Part shown: one piece after another, positions 24,402 to 30,109 of the stretch
Layout: every line of letters starts with the position of its first letter
How positions within the stretch are numbered: position 1 is the stretch's first letter
NCBI GenBank assembly: GCA_934590325.1
Contig: CAKTOW010000019.1
Location: 1-35,936 of the forward strand
From: an uncultured Oscillospiraceae bacterium
GTDB taxonomy: Bacteria > Bacillota > Clostridia > Oscillospirales > Oscillospiraceae
Length of the DNA: 35,936 bases
Direction of reading: 5' to 3'
Made by a program: the position numbers and the translations under genes
Notes under the pieces: model-generated
Databases searched by the model: none
What the model was told of the DNA's origin: nothing
Seen by the model: only the letters and a program-made list of their open reading frames with translations

Positions 24402-24431
24402 AAAAAGAACCGTCCGAGGACGGTTCTTTTT
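24402..24431. terminator. Bidirectional terminator after spoVAC
   Basis: A 14-bp perfect inverted repeat (24402-24415 with 24418-24431) has T-runs at both ends and separates spoVAC from the convergent P-loop gene. Confidence 0.9.
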
Positions 24432-24449
24432 GTATTTTGGATAAAGACC

Positions 24450-24860
24450 TCAGATGTACTGGCGCATACCCTCGGTGGCGGTATCCTCCGCCGCGCTGAC
24501 GGTGACGGTGAACTTCACGCCGTTCTTCTCGCTGAAGCGGTCCAGCCAGTGGAGGAAGGTCTCTACTGCCTGCAGGTCGGTGCTGCCGGCGATCTTGCAG
24601 AGGTTGTCCACAAACACATGGGAAATATCGTAATTGCCCGCGTACAGACCGCACAGGAAACCGCGCAGGCAGTCAAAAGAATCCACGTTATACTCGCCCG
24701 CGTTGACCAGACGTACATTGTAGCTGATGTCGTAGGTCATGTCGCCCTTGGGCTCGATGCACACAACACTGCCGGACTCGGATTCCACGCTGGTGTGGAT
24801 CAGCTCGATGAGCTGCTTCGTCTTGCCGGCGCCGTTGGCACCCATGATCAATCTAACCAT
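24450..24860 (-). CDS. Small P-loop NTP-binding protein of unknown function
   Basis: A 136-residue protein with a Walker A motif GANGAGKT at residues 7-14 and a possible Walker B strand HVFVDNL near residue 82. It is far too short for a PilT ATPase, although close relatives in Clostridia are sometimes given that name. There is no membrane segment. Short conserved blocks (VVCIEPKGDMTYDISY, LHWLDRFSEKNGVKFTV) suggest a compact single domain. AAAGGAGTG precedes the ATG. It has its own promoter and a shared terminator, so it is probably monocistronic. Function is unknown. Confidence 0.85.
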   Translation of the reverse strand: MVRLIMGANGAGKTKQLIELIHTSVESESGSVVCIEPKGDMTYDISYNVRLVNAGEYNVDSFDCLRGFLCGLYAGNYDISHVFVDNLCKIAGSTDLQAVETFLHWLDRFSEKNGVKFTVTVSAAEDTATEGMRQYI

Positions 24861-24902
24861 AAGAAATCACTCCTTTGTCTTTGGTGGTTTCCACCTGTAT
24901 AC

Positions 24903-24931
24903 AGCATACCATACCGGCGGGGAAATAGCAA
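24903..24931 (-). promoter_or_regulatory. Sigma-A promoter of the P-loop gene
   Basis: TTGCTA (24926-24931) and TATGCT (24903-24908) are 17 bp apart on the minus strand, 42 bases before the ATG. Confidence 0.55.
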
Positions 24932-24936
24932 TGCAG

Positions 24937-24971
24937 AAAAAGTAAACTTATTTTTGGTGAATTTTACTTTT
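24937..24971 (-). terminator. Weak AT-rich terminator of pgi
   Basis: AAAAGTAAA and TTTACTTTT form a 9-bp AT-rich stem with a 16-nt loop that starts within the pgi stop region and ends in a T-run on the minus strand. Low GC in the stem makes it weak. Confidence 0.35.
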
Positions 24972-26301
24972 CCAGCTTGCGCAGCAGCTCCTGCCGCAGG
25001 TCCTCGTAGCCGGGCTTGCCCAGCAGGGCGAACATGTTCTTCTTGTAGGCCTCCACGCCGGGCTGGTCGAAGGGGTTCACGTCCAGCAGGTAGCCGGAGA
25101 GACCGCAGGCGTACTCGAAGAAGTAGATCAGGCCGCCCAGGGTGCCCTCGTCCACGGAGCCGGTGCGCAGGGTGACGTTGGGCACGCCGCCCTCCACGTG
25201 CGCCAGCAGCGTGCCGTCCATGGCCTGCTCGCGGATGAAGTCCATGCTCTTGCCGGTGAGGAAGTTCAGACCGTCGCCGTTGGTCTCGTCATAGGGAACG
25301 GGGTTCTCGTTTTTGGAGGGGCCGAAGCGCACCACGGTCTCGAACAGGTGGCGCTCGCCCTGCTGGATGTACTGGCCCATGGAGTGCAGGTCGGCGGTGA
25401 ACTCCACGCTGGCGGGGAACAGGCCCCTGTTCTCCTTGCCCTCGGACTCGCCGTACAGCTGCTTCCACCACTCGGACATGAAGCGGAAGGCGGGCTCGTA
25501 GGCGGCCAGCAGTTCGATCTTCTTGCCGGTGCGGTACAGCTCGTACCGGGCGCCGGCGTACTGCCAGGCGGGGTTGGCGTTCATGTCCGCCAGGGCGCAG
25601 GTGTGCATCATATTCGCGGCGCCGGACATAAGGGCGTCGATGTCGATGCCGGCCACGGCGATGGGCAGCAGGCCCACGGCGGTGAGGACGCTGTAGCGGC
25701 CGCCGATGTTGTCGGGCACCACGAACTCCTCATAGCCCTTGGCGTCCGCCAGGGACTTCAGGGCGCCCTTATGGGCGTCGGTGGTAGCGTAGATGCGGCG
25801 GGCGGCGCCCTCGGCGCCGTATTTCTTCTCCAGCAGCTCGCGGAAGAAGCGGAAGGCCACGGCGGGCTCGGTGGTGGTGCCGGACTTGGAGATGACGTTG
25901 ACGGAGAAGTCCACGCCGTCCACCAGCTCCATGACCTCGGTCAGCGCGTCGGAGGAGAGGCCGTTGCCGATGAAGTAGATGTTGGGGGTGTCCTTCTTTT
26001 TCAGGTTGTAGTTGGGGGAACGAAGGCACTCGATGACACCGCGGGCACCCAGGTAGGAGCCGCCGATGCCGATGACCACCAGCGCCTGAGAATCAGACCG
26101 GATGCGCTGCGCCGCCGCCTTGATGCGGGTGAACTCCGCCTTGTCATAGTCCTCCGGCAGACGCACCCAGCCGGTGAACTCGCCGCCGGCGCCGCTGCCG
26201 CTTTGCAGGCGGTCATGGGCGATGCGCAGGCGGGGGGACAGCGCCGCCTCGTAGGGCAGGGGGATGAAGCTGCGGACATTTTGCAGATCGACCTGTATCA
26301 T
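24964..26301 (-). CDS. pgi: Glucose-6-phosphate isomerase
   Basis: Interconverts glucose 6-phosphate and fructose 6-phosphate in glycolysis and gluconeogenesis. The 445-residue length matches the short Gram-positive form. Visible motifs are VIGIGGSYLGARG, the phosphate-binding SKSGTTTEP, GGRYSVLT and the QQGERHLFETVV segment with the catalytic Glu region. ATG 26301 is set by GGAGGT seven bases upstream; the frame runs on to 26328 without a suitable site. It has its own promoter and is not in an operon with other sugar genes here. Confidence 0.97.
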   Translation of the reverse strand: MIQVDLQNVRSFIPLPYEAALSPRLRIAHDRLQSGSGAGGEFTGWVRLPEDYDKAEFTRIKAAAQRIRSDSQALVVIGIGGSYLGARGVIECLRSPNYNLKKKDTPNIYFIGNGLSSDALTEVMELVDGVDFSVNVISKSGTTTEPAVAFRFFRELLEKKYGAEGAARRIYATTDAHKGALKSLADAKGYEEFVVPDNIGGRYSVLTAVGLLPIAVAGIDIDALMSGAANMMHTCALADMNANPAWQYAGARYELYRTGKKIELLAAYEPAFRFMSEWWKQLYGESEGKENRGLFPASVEFTADLHSMGQYIQQGERHLFETVVRFGPSKNENPVPYDETNGDGLNFLTGKSMDFIREQAMDGTLLAHVEGGVPNVTLRTGSVDEGTLGGLIYFFEYACGLSGYLLDVNPFDQPGVEAYKKNMFALLGKPGYEDLRQELLRKLEK

Positions 26302-26342
26302 GATGAGTACCTCCTTGTTGTACCGCATATCTGATTTGCCCT

Positions 26343-26371
26343 ATAGTACAACGTTTCCGGAGAAAATACAA
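26343..26371 (-). promoter_or_regulatory. Sigma-A promoter of pgi
   Basis: TTGTAT (26366-26371) and TACTAT (26343-26348) are 17 bp apart on the minus strand. The -35 touches the terminator of the upstream carboxypeptidase gene. Confidence 0.65.
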
Positions 26372-26406
26372 GGGGAAAATCGGCACAAATGCGCCGATCT
26401 TCCCCT
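26371..26406 (-). terminator. Terminator of the D,D-carboxypeptidase gene
   Basis: A 13-14-bp stem with one G-U type pair (around 26372-26384 and 26393-26405) is followed by TTGTATTTT on the minus strand, four bases past the stop codon. Confidence 0.75.
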
Positions 26407-26410
26407 TTGG

Positions 26411-27553
26411 TCACGCGGTGAACACCGCCATGCGCAGAAGGTCGGTGAACATGCGCCCCCAGCTGCGCCCGGGGACGTCCTCCGCCGCCAGGATGGGCAC
26501 GGTCAGCAGCTCCGTTTCGCCGCTGCAGAGGGTCAGGGTGCCTACCTGCTGCCCCGCCGTCACCGGTGCGGACAGGGACTCCGGCAGCTCCAGGCGGCGC
26601 TCCAGAGCGGCAGCCTGCGCCTTCTCTACCACCGCGGTGACGCCTTGGGCGGGCAGGGTCAGGGAGACGGTCTCCGCCTCGCCCATGGTGACGGGCAGGA
26701 CGGGCAGGGGCTGGCTGTCGTCGGCGGAGACAAGGGTGTAGGCGGAGAAGCCGTAGTTCAACAGGGCCTTGGCGTCGGTGTTGCGCTTGTCGGCGGTCTC
26801 GCCCTTCATGACCACGGCGATGAGCTCCATGCCGTCCTTTTCGGCGGTGGCGCTGATGCAGTACCCGGCGGAGGCGGTGTAGCCGGTCTTTAGCCCGGTA
26901 GCGCCGTCGTACCAACGGATAAGCTTGTTGGTGTTGGCCAGGTCGAAGGTGCCGCCGCGGATGGAGTCGGTCCATATGGTGGTGAAATTGCGGATGTCCG
27001 GGTGCTTTGTCAGCAGCTCGCGGCTCATGAGGGCGATGTCGTGGGCGGAGGTCACGTGTCCCGCCGCCGTCAGGCCGGTGGGGTTCATGAAATGGGTATC
27101 GTCCATGCCCAGGCCCCGGGCGCGGTTGTTCATCTGCTCCACGAACAGCTCCGTGACGCCGGAGACCTTCTCCGCCAGCGCCACCGCCGCGTCGTTGCCG
27201 GAGGACACGCAGACGCACTTCAGCAGCTCCTCCACTGTGATCTGCTCGCCCTCCGCCAGAAAGACCTGACTGCCGCCCATACCGGCGGCGTTGGCGGACA
27301 CCGTCACCACATCGTCGTAGGCCAGGGCGCCGCTGTCGATGGCATCCATGGTCAGCAGCAGTGTCATGATCTTGGTAACGCTGGCGGGCTCCAGCTTTTC
27401 GTGCTCGTTTTGGGCGAAGAGGATCCGGCCGGTGGTCTTTTCCATCAGCAGGGCGGCGCGGGAGGTCAGCGGCAGCTCCACCGCCCCGGCGGATACCGGC
27501 AGCAGCAGCGCGATACAGACCGCCGCCAGCAGGGGTGCTATCAGTCTTTTCAT
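26411..27553 (-). CDS. D-alanyl-D-alanine carboxypeptidase (low-molecular-mass PBP, DacF/DacA type)
   Basis: A 380-residue peptidase S11 enzyme that trims the terminal D-Ala from peptidoglycan stem peptides outside the membrane. The N-terminus is a signal peptide (MKRLIAPLLAAVCIALLLPV, cleavage after AGA likely). The active-site motifs are all present: SVTK (Ser58, Lys61), SGN (118-120) and KTG (222-224). A PBP5-type C-terminal beta domain follows, but a clear amphipathic membrane anchor at the extreme C-terminus is not obvious. ATG 27553 is set by GGAGG seven bases upstream. It could be the sporulation paralogue DacF or the vegetative DacA; the sequence context does not decide. Confidence 0.92.
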   Translation of the reverse strand: MKRLIAPLLAAVCIALLLPVSAGAVELPLTSRAALLMEKTTGRILFAQNEHEKLEPASVTKIMTLLLTMDAIDSGALAYDDVVTVSANAAGMGGSQVFLAEGEQITVEELLKCVCVSSGNDAAVALAEKVSGVTELFVEQMNNRARGLGMDDTHFMNPTGLTAAGHVTSAHDIALMSRELLTKHPDIRNFTTIWTDSIRGGTFDLANTNKLIRWYDGATGLKTGYTASAGYCISATAEKDGMELIAVVMKGETADKRNTDAKALLNYGFSAYTLVSADDSQPLPVLPVTMGEAETVSLTLPAQGVTAVVEKAQAAALERRLELPESLSAPVTAGQQVGTLTLCSGETELLTVPILAAEDVPGRSWGRMFTDLLRMAVFTA

Positions 27554-27629
27554 AGGGTCGCCTCCAAGCGTTTTTTCCATGGGTATGCGGGAGGACAAGA
27601 TGTTCATGCCCTTTCGACAGAATTTCCGG

Positions 27630-27658
27630 TTGCAAAACTAGCGCGGGTATGCTACAAT
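27630..27658 (+). promoter_or_regulatory. Sigma-A promoter of tRNA-Gly
   Basis: TTGCAA (27630-27635) and TACAAT (27653-27658) are 17 bp apart, 16 bases before the mature tRNA. Confidence 0.8.
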
Positions 27659-27674
27659 AACCCGGTAAGTGAAT

Positions 27675-27748
27675 GCAGGGTTGGTATATCGGTATTACAG
27701 CGGCTTCCCAAGCCGTTAAGGCGGGTTCGACTCCCGTACCCTGCTCCA
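27675..27748 (+). tRNA. tRNA-Gly (anticodon CCC)
   Basis: The acceptor arms GCAGGGT and ACCCTGC pair perfectly over 7 bp. The anticodon loop TTCCCAA gives CCC (reads GGG) on a 5-bp stem, and the T-arm has GTTCGACTC. Discriminator T and an encoded CCA follow (CCA 27746-27748). The 3' end marks the boundary of a lower-GC accessory patch. Confidence 0.95.
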
Positions 27749-27766
27749 AGTTAACAAACAGGTTTA

Positions 27767-27796
27767 GATGCCATGCGGTGAAAACCGCATGGCATC
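27767..27796 (+). other. Perfect 13-bp hairpin with GAAA tetraloop
   Basis: GATGCCATGCGGT (27767-27779) pairs with 27784-27796 around a stable GAAA loop, 18 bases past the tRNA. The following sequence has only a short T stretch, so it may be a tRNA terminator or an element end. Confidence 0.6.
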
Positions 27797-27862
27797 AAGC
27801 CTTTCCGGGGTTTTCCACACCCCGATTTTAACGGTTTCGAGCATGGATGTCAGAGCCGTCTG

Positions 27863-27896
27863 AGAGGCGTTCAACGTGATTTGAACCCCTCTTTTT
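27863..27896 (+). terminator. Intrinsic terminator in the island leader
   Basis: A 12-bp stem with one mismatch (27863-27874 with 27881-27892) is followed by four or five T residues. Confidence 0.7.
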
Positions 27897-27923
27897 CTGC
27901 TTCTTGGCGAAATAATCGGATAC

Positions 27924-27969
27924 AGCCCCCTTTTGTACGAGGATTTTCCTCACAAAAGGGGGCTCTTTT
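27924..27969 (+). terminator. Second intrinsic terminator in the island leader
   Basis: AGCCCCCTTTTGT (27924-27936) pairs with ACAAAAGGGGGCT, with an inner GAGG/CCTC stem in the loop, and is followed by CTTTT. It insulates the island genes from tRNA transcription or attenuates them. Confidence 0.7.
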
Positions 27970-28060
27970 CATAAAAAAGTTTCACAAAATTTGGGGCGTC
28001 GGTTTGTTGGTTTCGTAAAACCATCGAATCGGCGCTCTTTTTGCGTTTAGGAGGAGCCAA

Positions 28061-28597
28061 ATGAATATCAGCGCAGAAGAAAAGAATCGTTATCTCAGAG
28101 AAGCGGAAGCCGTTCTCGCCAGAGAGGGCTTTCTGACGGACAGGACACACGCTGACAGACTGCGTGTCCTGCTCGATGGTCTGCCGCTGTGCGAGGTACC
28201 TGAGAGCGGCGGTATTACCTACCGAATGGCAGACATCAGTACACCGGAACGGGTCGCTGCCAAGGACAAGGTCTACAGCATCGTCAGAGCCGTAGCCGAG
28301 TATATGTATCAGATGGAGCGGGTTCCCATTCTGAAGGTGGACGGTCTTGAGGACAGCTACAAGGTGCTGGCGGATTTCAACAGCGTTGTGCTGGCGGGAT
28401 GTCCGAGCAAATATGGCACGCAGTTCGTCACTTGGGATCGGGACTTCGACCACAAGGGCGTATCCCATGGGCACTACTACACCGGACTATATGCGTCCGG
28501 CAACTACGAAGCGGTAAAGCGTGACTTTGCCACTCGTTCCGGACTGATCCCAGAGCAGCAGGTCTTTCGGGAGGAACAGCTCATTGAGATTTACTGA
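28061..28597 (+). CDS. Uncharacterised protein of mobile-element type, 178 aa
   Basis: A 178-residue soluble protein. The C-terminal block (TQFVTWDRDFDHKGVSHGHYY, then AKRDFATRSGLIP-like sequence and EEQLIEIY) resembles uncharacterised proteins that I associate with conjugative elements of gut Firmicutes; this is memory of the family, not a search. There are no membrane segments or known catalytic motifs. AGGAGG six bases upstream supports the start. The next gene follows after 30 bases, so they are probably one transcript. Codon use is less GC-rich than in neighbours, which suggests transfer. Confidence 0.8.
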   Translation: MNISAEEKNRYLREAEAVLAREGFLTDRTHADRLRVLLDGLPLCEVPESGGITYRMADISTPERVAAKDKVYSIVRAVAEYMYQMERVPILKVDGLEDSYKVLADFNSVVLAGCPSKYGTQFVTWDRDFDHKGVSHGHYYTGLYASGNYEAVKRDFATRSGLIPEQQVFREEQLIEIY

Positions 28598-28627
28598 AAG
28601 AGTTATTACAGAAACGAGGTGAGCAGG

Positions 28628-29515
28628 ATGACACAAAATGACAAGATCCAGTTGTTCGAGGACAAGCGCATTCGTACCGCATGGGACGAAGAAAAGGAAG
28701 AATGGTACTTTTCGGTTGTAGATGTCGTTGCAGTTCTGACGGATCAGCCAGATGCCCGTCATGCCAGTACATATTGGGCAGTTTTAAAGAAGCGGCTGAA
28801 TAACGAGGGCGCAGGCCAACTGCTTACAAATTGTAAGCAGTTGAAAATGACCGCCTCGGATGGGCGGAAACGTTTGACCGACGTGGCCGACACGGAGCAG
28901 CTTCTTCGTATTATCCAGTCCATTCCTTCACCCAAAGCGGAACCGTTTAAACTGTGGCTGGCGCAGGTCGGCAGAGAGCGCATTGAGGAAACCATCGATC
29001 CAGAGTTGACCATTGAACGGGCATTGGAGACATACCTCAAGAAAGGCTACACCCGCGAGTGGATCAACCAGCGGCTGCAGGCCATCCAAGTCCGCAAGGA
29101 ACTGACGGATGAATGGGATGCTCGCGGTGTACAGAAGGGCGTGGAGTACGCAATACTTACCGATGAGATCTCCCGTGCATGGTCAGGGATGTCCACACGG
29201 CAATATAAAAACCTCAAGGGTCTGAAGAAAGAAAACCTCCGCGACAACATGACCACGCTGGAATTGGTGCTGAATATGCTGGCAGAGGCGACCACCACAG
29301 AAATATCCAAGCAGAAATCTCCGGAGACATTTTCGGAGAATCTGGCTGTAGCCCGTGAGGGCGGTGAAGCTGCTGGGATTGCACGGAAGGCAGTCGAGGA
29401 GCGCACGGGTGTCCCTGTTATTACCGCCAAGAACGCCGCACAGCTCAATCAGATCGTGACAGAACTGCTGGAAGGCGCTACTGTACAGTCAGAAAAGCAA
29501 GACAAAAAGAACTGA
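28628..29515 (+). CDS. BRO-N / DinD-like antirepressor-family protein
   Basis: A 295-residue protein with an N-terminal BRO-N-like domain (about residues 5-115: TAWDEEKEEWYFSVVDVVAVL, then the DVADTEQLLRIIQSIPSP block) and a helical C-terminal half (ERALETYLKKGYTREWINQRLQ). The family includes phage antirepressors and the DNA-damage-inducible DinD of E. coli. Such genes are common on prophages and integrative elements. ATG 28628 is chosen over an in-frame GTG at 28619 because GAGGTG lies six bases upstream of the ATG. A strong terminator follows 31 bases after the stop. Confidence 0.8.
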   Translation: MTQNDKIQLFEDKRIRTAWDEEKEEWYFSVVDVVAVLTDQPDARHASTYWAVLKKRLNNEGAGQLLTNCKQLKMTASDGRKRLTDVADTEQLLRIIQSIPSPKAEPFKLWLAQVGRERIEETIDPELTIERALETYLKKGYTREWINQRLQAIQVRKELTDEWDARGVQKGVEYAILTDEISRAWSGMSTRQYKNLKGLKKENLRDNMTTLELVLNMLAEATTTEISKQKSPETFSENLAVAREGGEAAGIARKAVEERTGVPVITAKNAAQLNQIVTELLEGATVQSEKQDKKN

Positions 29516-29546
29516 TTCACTGACAACAAAAGTGGTGGGCAATCAC

Positions 29547-29582
29547 AAAAGGAAAGACACCCTCACGGGTGTCTTTCCTTTT
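29547..29582. terminator. Strong terminator closing the island
   Basis: A perfect 16-bp inverted repeat (29547-29562 with 29567-29582, loop TCAC) has A- and T-tracts at the two ends. Confidence 0.9.
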
Positions 29583-29587
29583 GGAGC

Positions 29588-29722
29588 AGCACTTTTGCGG
29601 GGCAAAAGTGCTCGCCTGCGGGAAAGTTCAAAAAAGGTGGGCGGACGCATGGCGTCCGCCCCAAGTGAGGAGAAAAAACAGGACCCTTATCCTTGCGGAA
29701 GGGCAGAAACAGCGGAGTCCGC
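29588..29722. repeat. Cluster of inverted repeats, no gene
   Basis: Immediately after the island terminator come three perfect hairpins: AGCACTTTTGC with GCAAAAGTGCT (29588-29612), GGCGGACGC with GCGTCCGCC (29640-29660) and AGCGGA with TCCGCT (about 29710-29722). The spacer 29583-29735 holds no credible gene. It may be a dispersed palindromic repeat or the end of the inserted patch. Confidence 0.55.
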
Positions 29723-29735
29723 TGGGGTAAGCCGT

Positions 29736-29996
29736 TCAGAGGAGCGCCGCCAGCAGCCACACCAGGCCGCAGGCCGCCGCGCCCCATACCGCCCACAGCC
29801 ACGCGGGCGGGCGCCAGCGGCGGTGCCCGCCGCCCTGGGAACGGGCGTAGCTGCGGGCGATGCGCACCGCCTCGTCCACCAGCTGGCGGGAGCTGACGCC
29901 GCCGCCGTCCGTGGGGAGGATGAATATCGCCTGTTCAAATATCCGCGGGTCGGGGGACTCCACGACGATGACGCGGCGGGAAACGCCTTTTACCAA
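29736..29996 (-). CDS. Small C-tail-anchored membrane protein of unknown function
   Basis: An 86-residue protein with a soluble N-terminal part (RRVIVVESPDPRIFEQAIFIL) and one C-terminal membrane segment (about 67-86, AVWGAAACGLVWLLAALL) after an Arg-rich stretch. I have seen similar short proteins in this bacterial group but know no function. It uses a TTG start at 29996, eight bases from AGGAGG (30005-30010). No other start keeps the conserved-looking N-terminus. It lies 113 bases downstream of spoIIE on the same strand. Confidence 0.7.
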   Translation of the reverse strand: MVKGVSRRVIVVESPDPRIFEQAIFILPTDGGGVSSRQLVDEAVRIARSYARSQGGGHRRWRPPAWLWAVWGAAACGLVWLLAALL

Positions 29997-30076
29997 AACC
30001 GATGCCTCCTTGCAGCCGTGACGGCGGTGTTCGTTACAGCCCTATTTTGGCCGCGAAGGCGGAAAACTATACGGCG

Positions 30077-30104
30077 CGCCGGGGAAATTTTCCCGGCGTT
30101 TTTT
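30077..30104 (+). terminator. Terminator-like hairpin reading on the plus strand
   Basis: CGCCGGG (30077-30083) pairs with CCCGGCG (30092-30098) and is followed by six T residues on the plus strand. Both neighbouring genes are on the minus strand, where the hairpin has no T-run, so it would stop antisense transcription into spoIIE or be only a weak spoIIE terminator. Confidence 0.5.
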
Positions 30105-30109
30105 GTCGC

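Larger units (their letters stand above)
27749..29582. mobile_element. Small accessory island downstream of tRNA-Gly
   Basis: About 1.8 kb with visibly lower GC and different codon use than both flanks. It holds two genes of mobile-element type and is bounded by the tRNA 3' end and a strong terminator. I see no integrase, relaxase or transposase, and no repeat of the tRNA 3' end at the far side, so it is probably a remnant or a cargo insertion. The first 312 bases (27749-28060) hold only hairpins and terminators. Confidence 0.5.

Noticed and set aside
27860..27900. A T-arm-like stretch (TTCAACGTGATTTGAACCC) suggesting a second tRNA or an attachment-site copy
   Set aside because: It does not match the tRNA-Gly 3' end and no acceptor or anticodon arm can be built; it is part of a terminator hairpin.
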